A stretch of DNA of 64,000 bases from Methylobacterium sp. Leaf117. GTDB lineage: Bacteria; Pseudomonadota; Alphaproteobacteria; Rhizobiales; Beijerinckiaceae. The stretch is from positions 505,151-569,150 of the forward strand of contig NZ_LMNL01000001.1 of NCBI RefSeq assembly GCF_001422985.1. Direction: 5' to 3'. How positions within the stretch are numbered: position 1 is the first letter of the stretch; each line of letters begins with the position of its first letter. Of the stretch, positions 33,747-42,433 are shown in pieces. A program made the position numbers and the translations under genes. The notes beneath the pieces were generated by a model, which ran no database searches, was not told the origin of the DNA, and saw nothing but the letters and a program-made list of their open reading frames with translations.

Positions 33747-34787
33747 TTATTCGGCCGGGGCGGGGTGGCGCCCGGAGAGTTGCGGACCGCTTGCGGTCTT
33801 GGCCTGCTCCTGCTCGACCCAGAGATCGTGGTGGGCACGCGCCCAGGCGAGGTCGACCTTGCCGCTGCCCATCGCGTCGTAGGCGCCCTTCATGCCGAGC
33901 GTACCGATGTAGATGTGAGCGAGGATGCCGGCGATGAAGGCGATGCCGATCAGCGAGTGAATCACCTGCATGACCTGCATGCCGTTGATGTCGAGCAGCG
34001 CGAACGGGAACAGCATCATCAGGCCCGTCACGCTCATGGCGACGCCGAAGCCGGCGACCATCCAGAACACGCCCTTCTGGCCCGCATTGAAGCGGGCGGC
34101 ATGCGGGTGCTTCTTGCCGATGAAGCCGCCGCCGGCCTTGATCCAAGCCCAGTCGAGGCGGTTCGGGATGTTGTCCTTGATCCAGACGACGAACATCATC
34201 ACCACGCCGAACATGAACGGCCAGGCGAGGTAGACGTGGCTGTACTTGGCCCATTGCGCCAGGGCGCCGAAGGCCTCGGGGCCGATCAGCGGCATGAGCA
34301 GGCGCTTGCCGAAGATGTAGTTCAGGCCGGAGAGCGACAGGATGATGAAGCACACGGCCGTCATCCAGTGAGTGAAACGCTCGAACGTGTTGAACCGAAG
34401 GATCTTCTTGCCGGATTCCTGGCTGTGTTCGGTCAGGATGCGTCCGCGCCAAAGGAAGAACACGCCGAGGGCCGCGATCATGCCGAGGATGAAGGCCGCG
34501 CCGATCCAGGGCAGGTAGCGCTCGCGGAACGACTGGTACTCGCGACCCTGCGGCTGGATGAGGTTCGCCGCCTTCTGATCCGGGATGCTGATGCGCCCCG
34601 TGATCTTGTCGGCGTTCTTGAAGAGGAATTCCTCATTGACGGAATCCGCCGTGGGCCTGGCGCCCATCGGGTTCTGCCCGTCCCGGGTGATCGGGTTCTG
34701 TGCCCGAGCCGGTTCGAACGCCGCCGGCGCGGCCAGGAGCGTCGTTGCGACGACGAGGGTGCTGAGGAGCGTGATTGCCCGCCGCAT
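33747..34787 (-). CDS. Formate dehydrogenase gamma subunit (cytochrome b, FdnI/FdoI type)
   Basis: This 346-aa protein has a signal peptide (MRRAITLLSTLVVATTLLAA...ARAQ), a periplasmic stretch of about 65 residues, then membrane helices. A first TM (WIGAAFILGMIAALGVFFLW) is followed by the four-helix cytochrome b556 core: FERFTHWMTAVCFIILSLSG, KYSHVYLAWPFMFGVVMMFV, a third helix near FWMVAGFGVAMSVTGLMML and HSLIGIAFIAGILAHIYIGT. The histidines in these helices are heme ligand candidates. It anchors the catalytic FdhAB dimer to the membrane and passes formate electrons to the quinone pool. The signal peptide plus extra N-terminal domain is longer than in the E. coli subunit. Confidence 0.93.
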   Translation of the reverse strand: MRRAITLLSTLVVATTLLAAPAAFEPARAQNPITRDGQNPMGARPTADSVNEEFLFKNADKITGRISIPDQKAANLIQPQGREYQSFRERYLPWIGAAFILGMIAALGVFFLWRGRILTEHSQESGKKILRFNTFERFTHWMTAVCFIILSLSGLNYIFGKRLLMPLIGPEAFGALAQWAKYSHVYLAWPFMFGVVMMFVVWIKDNIPNRLDWAWIKAGGGFIGKKHPHAARFNAGQKGVFWMVAGFGVAMSVTGLMMLFPFALLDINGMQVMQVIHSLIGIAFIAGILAHIYIGTLGMKGAYDAMGSGKVDLAWARAHHDLWVEQEQAKTASGPQLSGRHPAPAE

Positions 34788-34858
34788 CGGCGTTCCTTTC
34801 GATGGCGTGATGCGGGACCTCCGCCTAAGCGGAGGTCCCGAGGTCGTTTCCGCGGCGA

Positions 34859-35455
34859 TCAGATCGCCACGGTCTCGCGGTAGGCGGTCTTCCAGCCCCA
34901 GGCGCCGGAGCCGTAGCCACGCTTGATCACGCGCTGCTTGTAGATCTCGGCGATCATCTCGCCGTCGCCAGCGAGCAGGGCCTTGGTCGAGCACATCTCG
35001 GCGCAGAGCGGCAGCTTGCCCTCGGCGAGCCGGTTCGAGCCGTACTTCTCGTACTCCGCCACCGAGAGGTCCGGTTCCGGACCGCCCGAGCAGTAGGTGC
35101 ACTTGTCCATCTTGCCGCGCGAGCCGAAATTGCCGACGCGCGGATATTGCGGCGCGCCGAACGGGCAGGCGTAGAAGCAGTAGCCGCAGCCGATGCAGAT
35201 ATCCTTGGAGTGCAGCACCACCGCGTCGGCGGTGGTGTAGAAGCAATTGACCGGGCACACGGCGGCGCAGGGCGCGTCGGTGCAGTGCATGCACGCCATC
35301 GAGACCGAGCGCTCGCCGGGCTTTCCGTCGTTGAGAGTGACGACGCGACGACGGTTGATGCCCCAGGGCACCTCGTGCTCGTTCTTGCACGCGGTCACGC
35401 AGGCGTTGCACTCGATGCAACGGTCTGCGTCACAGAGGAACTTCATACGGGCCAT
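34859..35455 (-). CDS. Formate dehydrogenase beta subunit (four [4Fe-4S] ferredoxin)
   Basis: This 198-aa electron-transfer subunit has four cysteine groups: C13/16/19/23, C55/58/63/67, C87/90/93/97, and C119/122 with C151/155. It passes electrons from the catalytic subunit to the cytochrome b subunit. It lacks the C-terminal membrane helix seen in E. coli FdnH. It has no signal peptide of its own, so it should be exported piggyback with the Tat-targeted FdhA. Gene order alpha-beta-gamma is conserved, with a 16-nt gap from fdhA. Confidence 0.94.
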   Translation of the reverse strand: MARMKFLCDADRCIECNACVTACKNEHEVPWGINRRRVVTLNDGKPGERSVSMACMHCTDAPCAAVCPVNCFYTTADAVVLHSKDICIGCGYCFYACPFGAPQYPRVGNFGSRGKMDKCTYCSGGPEPDLSVAEYEKYGSNRLAEGKLPLCAEMCSTKALLAGDGEMIAEIYKQRVIKRGYGSGAWGWKTAYRETVAI

Positions 35456-35471
35456 GGTGGATGCGCTCCTC

Positions 35472-38414
35472 TCACGCGGCCTTGATCTGGCATAGGGTAC
35501 ACTTCGTCTCCTGCATGCCCGTCACAGGGTCGAAGCCGTAGGTGGTCACCGAGTTGACGCTCTCGCCGAGCACCACCGGGTCGGTGCCCTTCGGGTAGTA
35601 GTCGCGCATGTCCTTGCCCTCGTACCAACCCGAGAAGTGGAAGGGCATGAAGGCCACGCCCTTGCCGACACGGTCGGTGACGAGTGCCTTCATCTTGGCC
35701 TTGGAGCTGTTCTCGGCGCCCGTGACCCAGACCCAGCCTCCGTCCTTGATGCCGCGCTCGGCGGCATCGCCGGTGTTGATCTCGACGAACATGTCCTGCT
35801 GAAGCTCGGCGAGCCACGGGTTCGATCGGGTCTCCTCGCCGCCGCCCTCGTACTCGACGAGACGACCCGAGGTGAGGATGATGGGGAAGTCACGCGCCAC
35901 GTTGCGCTCGACCGCCGCCTTCTGCACCGAGAAGCCGATATTGGGCATGCGGAACTGCCGCTCGTCGGGCCGGGTCGGGTACTTCGCCACCAGATCGGGA
36001 CGGGGCGAATAGACCGGCTCGCGGTGCACCGGCACCGGGTCGGGCAGATTCCAGGCATTGGCCCGCGCCTTGCCGTTGCCGAACGGAATCACGCCGTGAT
36101 CGAGGCAGACGCGCTGGATGCCACCCGACAGGTCGGTGGCCCAGCTCACGGTGTCGGGCTTGTCGCCGCCGATCTTGAGGATGGTGGCGAGTTCGTCCGC
36201 AGTCAGGTCCTTGTCCCAACCGAGCTTCTTGAACACCCCGAAGGTGAATTCCGGATAGCCGTCGGTGAGATCGGAATCCTTGGTGAAGCTGTCCTCGGCC
36301 AGCAACGTCTGGCCGTTGCGCTCGGTGCCGAAACGGGCCCGGAACGTACTGCCGCCGTCCTTCACGTGCAGAGAGGTGTTGTACAGGATGGCGGAACCCG
36401 GGTGGCGCAGCTCGGGCTTGCCCCAGCACGGCCAGGGCAGGCCATAATAGTCGCCGCCGACTTCCGGATCGTCCTTCGGCGCCCGCAGGGTGATCAGGTC
36501 GAACTTGTGCTGATTGCGCATGTGCGCCTTCAGCCGTTCCGGGCTCTGGCCGCAATAGCCGGTCGACCAGCCGCCGCGGTTGATCTCCCGCAGCAGATCT
36601 TCGGCCGACGGGACGTTGTTCTCGACCTTGATGTTCTTGAACAGCGTCTCGGCGAAGCCGAGCTTCTTGGCCAGGAGGTAGAGCACCTCGTAGTCGTTCT
36701 TCGACTCGAAGGCCGGCTTCACGATCTGCTCGCCCCATTGCAGCGAGCGGTTCGAGGCCGTGCGCGAGCCGTCCATCTCCAGCGACGTGCAGATCGGCAG
36801 CAGGTACGTGTTGTCCTGCCGGGCATCGAGGGCCGCGAAGGTCGTCGGATGCGGATCGGCGACGACGAGCAGTTCGAGCTTGTTCATGCCCTCGATCGCC
36901 TCGGGCAGGCGGGTCACGGTGTTACCGCCATGGCCGAAGACCATGAAAGCCTTGATCGGACTGCGCTGGTCGATCTGCTCGGGCGGCAGGTTCACGGCAT
37001 CGAACCAGCGCGTCGAGGTGATGCCGGGCGCCTCCATGTTCTCCTTGCGCGAGCGGGCCTTCCGCCCGGCCGCGGCCGGAACCTCGTCGAAGCGGGATTG
37101 CAGCCACTCGTAGGGCACGTCCCAGACGCGAGCCCAGTGGCGCCAGCCGCCCTCGACCAGACCGTAATAGAGCGGCAGCGAGGTCACATCGAGGCCCAGA
37201 TCCGTGGCGCCCTGCACGTTGGTGTGGCCGCGGAAGATGTTGGCGCCGGTGCCGGGCTTGCCGACATTGCCCGTGGCGAGACACAGGATGCAGAGCGCGC
37301 GCACGTTGGCGGTACCCACCGTGTGCTGGGTCGCGCCCATGCACCAGATCAGGGTGGCGGGCTTCTCCTTGGCGAATTTCTCCGCGACGCGGCGCAGCTG
37401 CTCGCCGGGCACGCCCGAGACGCGCTCGACCTCTTCCGGCGTCCACTTGGCGACTTCCTTGCGGACATCGTCCATGGCGTAGACGCGCTGGGCGATGAAC
37501 TCCTTGTCCTCCCAGCCATTCTGGAACACGTGCCAGAGGATGCCCCACACCACCGGAATGTCGGTGCCGGAGCGGATGCGGACATACTCGGTGGCGTGGG
37601 CCGCCGTCCGGGTGAAGCGCGGATCGATGACGATCATGTTCGCGCGGTTGATCTCCTTGCCCGACAGCACGTGCTGCATGGAGATCGGGTGCGCCTCGGC
37701 CGGATTCCCGCCGAGGATGATCATCGTCTTGGCGTTGCGGATGTCGTTGTAGGAATTGGTCTGGGCGCCGTAGCCCCAGGTGTTGGCGACGCCCGCCACC
37801 GTGGTCGAGTGGCAGATACGCGCCTGATGGTCGACGGAATTGGTGCCCCAGAAGGCCCCGAACTTGCGCATCAGGTAGGCGGCCTCGTTCGTGAATTTGG
37901 CCGAGCCGAGCCAGTACACCGAATCCGCGCCGTTCTTCTCGCGGATGGCACCCAGCTTGTCGCCGATCTCCTCGATCGCCTGCTCCCAGGACACGCGCTG
38001 CCATTGCCCGCCGACGAGCTTCATCGGGTACTTCAGGCGTCGGTCGGACGAGACAAGCTCGCGGATCGCCGCGCCCTTGGCGCAGTGCGTGCCGCGGTTG
38101 ATCGGGCTGGCATAGGACGGCTCCTGGCCGACCCAGACACCGTTGACCACCTCGGCCGTCACAGTGCAGCCCACCGAGCAGTGGGTGCAGACGTTCTTCC
38201 TGATCTGAACGTCCGGGCCGACGGCCGATGCGCCCGCAGCCCGCGCCTGACGCACGGACCCGAGCTGGATCGTTCCGGCCGCAGCCAGAGCGCCTGCAGT
38301 CAGGCCGGATTTCTTCAGGAATCCACGGCGATCCAGCACGCCGGCCGCGAGGCCGGCCGCAACGGCCTGGTGCTTGGTGCGGCTCGCCTCGCCGCTCTTG
38401 CGCTTGGTCAGCAT
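35472..38414 (-). CDS. Formate dehydrogenase catalytic (alpha) subunit, Cys type, Tat-exported
   Basis: This 980-aa molybdenum/tungsten bis-pterin oxidoreductase has a twin-arginine leader (LDRRGFLKKSGLTAG, RR at 29-30). The [4Fe-4S] cysteines are C76, C79, C83 and C111. The metal ligand/catalytic pair is C201-H202 in DHQARICHSTTVAG, where E. coli FdnG has selenocysteine; no in-frame TGA is involved. Molybdopterin-binding regions follow (MIILGGNPAEAHPISMQHVL, NVRALCILCLATGNVGKPGT). It oxidises formate to CO2 in the periplasm and feeds the quinone pool via the beta and gamma subunits. A TupABC importer and three MoeA homologues nearby make tungsten a credible metal, but sequence alone cannot tell W from Mo. 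Confidence 0.95.
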   Translation of the reverse strand: MLTKRKSGEASRTKHQAVAAGLAAGVLDRRGFLKKSGLTAGALAAAGTIQLGSVRQARAAGASAVGPDVQIRKNVCTHCSVGCTVTAEVVNGVWVGQEPSYASPINRGTHCAKGAAIRELVSSDRRLKYPMKLVGGQWQRVSWEQAIEEIGDKLGAIREKNGADSVYWLGSAKFTNEAAYLMRKFGAFWGTNSVDHQARICHSTTVAGVANTWGYGAQTNSYNDIRNAKTMIILGGNPAEAHPISMQHVLSGKEINRANMIVIDPRFTRTAAHATEYVRIRSGTDIPVVWGILWHVFQNGWEDKEFIAQRVYAMDDVRKEVAKWTPEEVERVSGVPGEQLRRVAEKFAKEKPATLIWCMGATQHTVGTANVRALCILCLATGNVGKPGTGANIFRGHTNVQGATDLGLDVTSLPLYYGLVEGGWRHWARVWDVPYEWLQSRFDEVPAAAGRKARSRKENMEAPGITSTRWFDAVNLPPEQIDQRSPIKAFMVFGHGGNTVTRLPEAIEGMNKLELLVVADPHPTTFAALDARQDNTYLLPICTSLEMDGSRTASNRSLQWGEQIVKPAFESKNDYEVLYLLAKKLGFAETLFKNIKVENNVPSAEDLLREINRGGWSTGYCGQSPERLKAHMRNQHKFDLITLRAPKDDPEVGGDYYGLPWPCWGKPELRHPGSAILYNTSLHVKDGGSTFRARFGTERNGQTLLAEDSFTKDSDLTDGYPEFTFGVFKKLGWDKDLTADELATILKIGGDKPDTVSWATDLSGGIQRVCLDHGVIPFGNGKARANAWNLPDPVPVHREPVYSPRPDLVAKYPTRPDERQFRMPNIGFSVQKAAVERNVARDFPIILTSGRLVEYEGGGEETRSNPWLAELQQDMFVEINTGDAAERGIKDGGWVWVTGAENSSKAKMKALVTDRVGKGVAFMPFHFSGWYEGKDMRDYYPKGTDPVVLGESVNSVTTYGFDPVTGMQETKCTLCQIKAA

Positions 38415-38421
38415 CGCAGGC

Positions 38422-38664
38422 TCACTTCTTTCCGGCGTTCGTGCTGTTCTGGAGAGTCTCGTATCCGTTGGTCCGGTAGAACGCCTTCACCTCGTCGGTG
38501 AGGCGATAGCGCGACCGGGTCTCGTCCGTGCCCGGGTCGTAGGCCTGGGCTTCCGTCGCGGTCAGCGGCGCGGTGGAGACGCCGACCGCGGCCGCCACCG
38601 TGCCGCCACCGAGGGCGCGAAAGAACTGGCGACGGCCGAGCTGGTCCTTCTGATCCTGTCCCAT
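38422..38664 (-). CDS. Formate dehydrogenase region Tat-target mini-protein
   Basis: This 80-aa protein consists of a Tat signal (LGRRQFFRALGGGTVAAAVG) and a short mature part ending with DEVKAFYRTNGYETLQ. It matches the small 'formate dehydrogenase region TAT target' family that sits directly before fdhA in many proteobacteria. Its role is unknown; it may escort or mature the exported enzyme. It is 7 nt upstream of fdhA, and the motif RYRLTDEVKAFYRTNGY is the family core. ATG 38664 gives the RR motif at a normal distance. Confidence 0.86.
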   Translation of the reverse strand: MGQDQKDQLGRRQFFRALGGGTVAAAVGVSTAPLTATEAQAYDPGTDETRSRYRLTDEVKAFYRTNGYETLQNSTNAGKK

Positions 38665-38732
38665 CGCCCAAACTCCCTGACGGGCTCCGACCTGTTCAGG
38701 TCCGACGCCCCAATCCCACTGGAATGGATGCC

Positions 38733-39359
38733 TCAGGCATCCATCGCGAAAGCGGCCGCCTCGATCTCGAGGAAGGCCCGTCCCAATGCCCCGACCGAAC
38801 GATAGAAGCGCGCCGCCCTGGCGCGCTCCAGATCGGTGAAGAACCGCATCCCCCACGGCGCGATGTGCCGGAGGAAGAGGTCGCGCGCGGCATCCGGCCC
38901 TGCCGTGAACCGGCCGGACGTCACCCCCCCCATCACATCGAAGAGAATCGCGATGTGATCCTCCGGTTCGGTCATCGACGGATCCCGCTCGATCCCCAAA
39001 GCCGCGAGATCCTCACGGACCCGGGCCAGGGGTCGCTCATTGAGGAACCCGGTCAGATAGTAGGACGCGTAGGGCAGAAGCTCCCCGCGCCCGACGCCGA
39101 CGAACAGGGCGAAATACTCCCGCTCCACCGCCGCCTCGGACGTCGCAGCGGCGGCCTCGCCCAGCATGCCGACCTCCCGGCCGAGCACGCTGTCGCCCCC
39201 CTTGAGCCCCTTCAGGGCATCGAGCAGATCGCCGTTCGGCAGGCGGCCAAGCAGGACGGCCAGAAGATCGTATTGCTGGGCGCGAAGTTGATCGACCTCG
39301 TCGATGACGAGTTCGCGCGCGTCGGCCGTGATGATCGAATCCCCGATACCGACACCCAT
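38733..39359 (-). CDS. TorD/DmsD-family molybdoenzyme chaperone
   Basis: This all-helical protein (208 aa from ATG 39359) has TorD-family features: LRAQQYDLLAVLLGRLPNGDLL, EREYFALFVGVGRGELLPYASYYLTG and PEDHIAILFDVMGG. Such chaperones bind the Tat leader of molybdoenzymes and hold them until cofactor insertion is finished; here the client is FdhA. The frame opens further upstream (39485) but that stretch is not family-like. GGAG motifs lie just before 39359. It is co-directional with its neighbours in the formate dehydrogenase series. Confidence 0.88.
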   Translation of the reverse strand: MGVGIGDSIITADARELVIDEVDQLRAQQYDLLAVLLGRLPNGDLLDALKGLKGGDSVLGREVGMLGEAAAATSEAAVEREYFALFVGVGRGELLPYASYYLTGFLNERPLARVREDLAALGIERDPSMTEPEDHIAILFDVMGGVTSGRFTAGPDAARDLFLRHIAPWGMRFFTDLERARAARFYRSVGALGRAFLEIEAAAFAMDA

Positions 39360-39505
39360 CTCCGCTGACAGCTCCGAAAGCGTCGCGCCGGAACGCACGC
39401 GCCGCCTCAATCCAACAGGTACCCGGTCACTCGACTTCGTCGTGCAGCCCAGTTTGTATTGATAATAAAAAGCGTTTGCCGCCACCGCAATCGCGTTTGT
39501 ACGAA

Positions 39506-40201
39506 TTAGCTGGGCATCGCGCCGCCATGGCGTCGCATGCGCGAAACGATTGTGGGCGATTGAAACTCTTCCCCCGCAACCGTGATCGGAAGCGCCTCCG
39601 GCGCTGCAACGTGCGGGCGATGGGCGTCGGAAACAGCGGGCGCGGGCAGCGTCTCGGCGAGTTCGACCACATCCTGGTCCTCGGCGGTCCGTTCGGTGTC
39701 CGGCTCCGCGTCCGGCTCGCGCGTGTCCCCGGGTTCGAGCGGTGTCGGCGCGGGTTTAGGGCCGGCGCCCGTCATGATCCGCTCGACCATGGCCTTGATG
39801 TCGTCCGTCGGTAGCATCGGCCCGAGGCCCGGGACTCCGCCCGGCGTGTTCCAGTCATAAGCGTATTCCCGCGCTTCGCTGACGAAGTCGCGGATGCCGG
39901 GATCGACCGACCACATCCGGCGCAGAGCGGCGTTTCGCAGGGCGGAGGGGATGCCCGCCCGGAGGAAGGGCGCGAGGTCGGTCTCGGCTGTCAGATCTTC
40001 GAGCTTCGGCAGGCGAGCGATGGCTTCGGCCAGTTCCTCATCCGCCTGGGGATTCGCCTCGATATCCGAAAGTGCCCTGGCCTCGCTATCGGCCTCGACG
40101 GCGCCACTCGCCTCGTCTGCTTGCGGAACGGCTCGCACGCGCTCCTGCTGTCGGACGGCCTGCTTGCGCCTCGCCCAGCGCGAGAGAATACCGTCGCTCA
40201 T
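39506..40201 (-). CDS. DUF3306 protein of the formate dehydrogenase accessory module
   Basis: This 231-aa soluble protein begins MSDGILSRWARRKQAVRQQE, with a core LPKLEDLTAETDLAPFLRAG then NAALRRMWSVDPGIRDFVS, which is the DUF3306 pattern. The C-terminal half is Pro/Glu-rich and probably disordered. Function is unknown, but the family co-occurs with fdh genes of this type. Its ATG overlaps the DUF3305 stop by 4 nt. Confidence 0.82.
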   Translation of the reverse strand: MSDGILSRWARRKQAVRQQERVRAVPQADEASGAVEADSEARALSDIEANPQADEELAEAIARLPKLEDLTAETDLAPFLRAGIPSALRNAALRRMWSVDPGIRDFVSEAREYAYDWNTPGGVPGLGPMLPTDDIKAMVERIMTGAGPKPAPTPLEPGDTREPDAEPDTERTAEDQDVVELAETLPAPAVSDAHRPHVAAPEALPITVAGEEFQSPTIVSRMRRHGGAMPS

Positions 40202-40785
40202 TCGCCGCGCCCCCGGCCGCCCCGCGCCAGCGCCTCCGGATCGGCCCGATCGCGCTTGCGCTTCTCGAATTTGCGCTCGACGTGGAACGCCTCGAAGAAC
40301 GCCAGCAGGATCCCTTGCGATTCCGTCGGCATCGGCACCGCCTCCACGATCTCGCCGATCCCCTCGGCCATCGCTTCGCCCTCGTAGGGATCGGCCGTCA
40401 CGGCGGCGATCTCATAGGCATCCTCGCCGAGCTTGCGCAGGGCGACCCAGAGGGACGGGCGACCGGAGACGAGGTTGTCGCGGTAATGCGAGGTCTCGGC
40501 CGGATGGAGCAGCACGTCGTAGGCACCGGCATAAAATACCGCCTCCTCTTCGGTCTCCGAGAGCCGGGTCCAGGCCGCCACCGGGGGAGCCGCCGGAAGA
40601 GCGGCGACGGGCAGCCAGGCATGGGTCGCCCAGGGGCCTCGCAGGCGCCGTCGCGCCACCAGGATGCCGACCTCGAAATGGTTGTCGGGCCTGACCTGTT
40701 CCTGCTCGGACACGATTTCCTGAGCAGGCCCGACCGGGATCGGTCCTCCACCCGGAGGGTCAACACGGTCGCCGTCGTTCGGCAT
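40198..40785 (-). CDS. DUF3305 protein of the formate dehydrogenase accessory module
   Basis: This 195-aa cytoplasmic protein has the DUF3305 pattern: VGILVARRRLRGPWATHAWL, YAGAYDVLLHPAETSHYRDN, SGRPSLWVALRKLGED and ITADPYEGE-like VTADPYEGEAMAEG. Function is unknown; it is co-conserved with DUF3306. Its ATG shares a base with the DUF6352 stop (TGATG) and its own stop overlaps the DUF3306 start, so three accessory genes are translationally coupled. Confidence 0.83.
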   Translation of the reverse strand: MPNDGDRVDPPGGGPIPVGPAQEIVSEQEQVRPDNHFEVGILVARRRLRGPWATHAWLPVAALPAAPPVAAWTRLSETEEEAVFYAGAYDVLLHPAETSHYRDNLVSGRPSLWVALRKLGEDAYEIAAVTADPYEGEAMAEGIGEIVEAVPMPTESQGILLAFFEAFHVERKFEKRKRDRADPEALARGGRGRGE

Positions 40786-41795
40786 CAGCTGGCTCCGGTG
40801 GCGTCGTTCAGGGGCAGGCCCACGATCAGGTTCTGCGGCTTCATCGTCACGAGATTGGCGGGCGTCGCGGCCAGCAGCAGGTAGACGGGCCTGTCGCCGA
40901 CAGAGGAATCGACCCGCATCCGATCCTCGAAGGTCAGGCTGAAGAGGGCGACCACCCGCTCCTGGTCGGCCGCCGAGGCGGCCTCCCCCCGCCACAGGGC
41001 GTTGCCGATCCGGGTCGCCTCGGCATCGAGCCCGACGAACCAGCGCCAATCGGAATCGTCGAGGCGGTCGAGCGGCGTGACGCGCACGTCCACATGAAGG
41101 AGATGCCGGAGGAAGGCCTCGATCACGCGAGCCAGTCCGTCGCGGCTCCGGGCGCTCGATCCGAGGTTCAGGGCCATCGAGAAGGCGTCGGACCGGCTCC
41201 AGTAGGTCCAGGCATTCTCCGCGTTCAGGATGTCGAGCTCATTCGCCGCCTCCTTGCCCAGCATGGCCACCAGAGGCGACAGCGGCGCGCTGCCCTCGCG
41301 CGCCTCGATCACCTCGGCATCGGCAAGCAGGACGGCTCCGTCGAGGCGACTGACCCGCTGCGGCCGGAACATCAGTTCGGCGGCCCGCAGGACGAACGGA
41401 TCATCGCAGCCGTCGAGGGCATTGCGCAGGATCAGGTGCACGAGCTGATTCAGGAACAAGGCGGGCGTGCCCTGCAATCCCTGCCGCACCAGCCCGAGAT
41501 AGGCGGCCTCGATCGAGCGCGATGCGAGCAGGCGGTCGCGGAAGGCCAGCAGCACTGTCCAGTTCTCCCGCGCATCCGCATCGGCGATCGCGGCCACCAT
41601 TTCAGGCGGTACGGTCCGCCGCGGGTCCGCCAGCAGATCGGCGTAGAGGCTCCGCTCCGCCCGGCAGGCCTCCTCGGGCGGCGCGAGCTCGGGCCGCGCG
41701 AGGTAGGCGAGGATCAGTTCGTCGGTGACGGCCAGGCCGCCCCCCTCGGTGCGCTGCGTCAGGTGGTGGCCGCTGGACACCCAGAATTCGGTCAT
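40785..41795 (-). CDS. DUF6352 protein of the formate dehydrogenase accessory module
   Basis: This 336-aa soluble protein begins TEFWVSSGHHLTQRTEGGGL and contains LAVTDELILAYLARPELAPP, NALDGCDDPFVLRAAELMFR, MLGKEAANELDILNAENAWT and WFVGLDAEATRIGNALW. This matches the DUF6352 family as I remember it, which travels with this formate dehydrogenase type. No catalytic motif is visible. ATG 41795 is preferred over the frame opening at 41834 because family sequence begins there. Confidence 0.8.
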   Translation of the reverse strand: MTEFWVSSGHHLTQRTEGGGLAVTDELILAYLARPELAPPEEACRAERSLYADLLADPRRTVPPEMVAAIADADARENWTVLLAFRDRLLASRSIEAAYLGLVRQGLQGTPALFLNQLVHLILRNALDGCDDPFVLRAAELMFRPQRVSRLDGAVLLADAEVIEAREGSAPLSPLVAMLGKEAANELDILNAENAWTYWSRSDAFSMALNLGSSARSRDGLARVIEAFLRHLLHVDVRVTPLDRLDDSDWRWFVGLDAEATRIGNALWRGEAASAADQERVVALFSLTFEDRMRVDSSVGDRPVYLLLAATPANLVTMKPQNLIVGLPLNDATGAS

Positions 41796-41857
41796 TGGGG
41801 GGCGGCTCCTGACGGCGGAAAGGGCGACGGACAAGGTGGTTGCGAGCAGGCCATCGA

Positions 41858-42433
41858 TCAGGATCCCGTCCCCGGCCGATCTCGGGCGAGACCGATCAGA
41901 TCGGCCCGCTCCTCGGGCTCCTCGTCATCGGTCTCGACGAAGCGAAAGGCCCGGGCATGGGCATGCAGGCGATCGGCCCCGGGGGTCCCCGCATCGCGCT
42001 GATGGAGCGTGCGGAAGGCTTCCGATATCGCTCCGTCGACCTGCGTCCGGTGCATCGCCACCACGCTCCCCACCGGGACCCCGCACAGGGTGGCGGCGAA
42101 ATCGATCTCCTCGCGCGCAGCCGCGCGGGCCATGGCCCGATCCGGAGCGCCAAGGCGCTCGTGGATGTGCCGGGCCAGATCCTCGACCGCCGCGTCGCGC
42201 TCGGCTTCGGTGGCCTCGCTGACCACCACGAGGGTGGAGAACCCCAGCGAGGAGACGCCGACGAAACCGGAGCGGAACGCGGCGCGCGCCTTCCCCTCCA
42301 GGTTCGGAAGGTCCTGATCCCAGAACAGGAACGAGCCCGTCACGGCCCACTCGCCCGGTTCGGCGGCGTGGGTGAACACGAAGGTGTCGGACACATCGAG
42401 CCGCAGGGTACGCGGAAGCCGGAGCGAACTCAC
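41858..42433 (-). CDS. DUF6505 protein of the formate dehydrogenase accessory module
   Basis: This 191-aa soluble protein begins (GTG 42433) SSLRLPRTLRLDVSDTFVFT and continues EPGEWAVTGSFLFWDQDLPN, GKARAAFRSGFVGVSSLGFS. This fits DUF6505. The GTG overlaps the stop of the ligase-like gene by 4 nt (GTGA), which decides the start over the longer frame. Function is unknown. It is part of the leftward accessory gene series. Confidence 0.8.
   Translation of the reverse strand: MSSLRLPRTLRLDVSDTFVFTHAAEPGEWAVTGSFLFWDQDLPNLEGKARAAFRSGFVGVSSLGFSTLVVVSEATEAERDAAVEDLARHIHERLGAPDRAMARAAAREEIDFAATLCGVPVGSVVAMHRTQVDGAISEAFRTLHQRDAGTPGADRLHAHARAFRFVETDDEEPEERADLIGLARDRPGTGS

Noticed and set aside
37810-37830. 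Possible selenocysteine codon in fdhA
   Set aside because: The catalytic position is an ordinary Cys codon followed by His; no in-frame TGA occurs in the gene.
35637-38501. Very long open frame (954 codons) opposite fdhA
   Set aside because: It is an antisense shadow of a GC-rich gene; its translation is Arg/Gly/Ala/Val-rich without domains, while the opposite strand encodes a full formate dehydrogenase.
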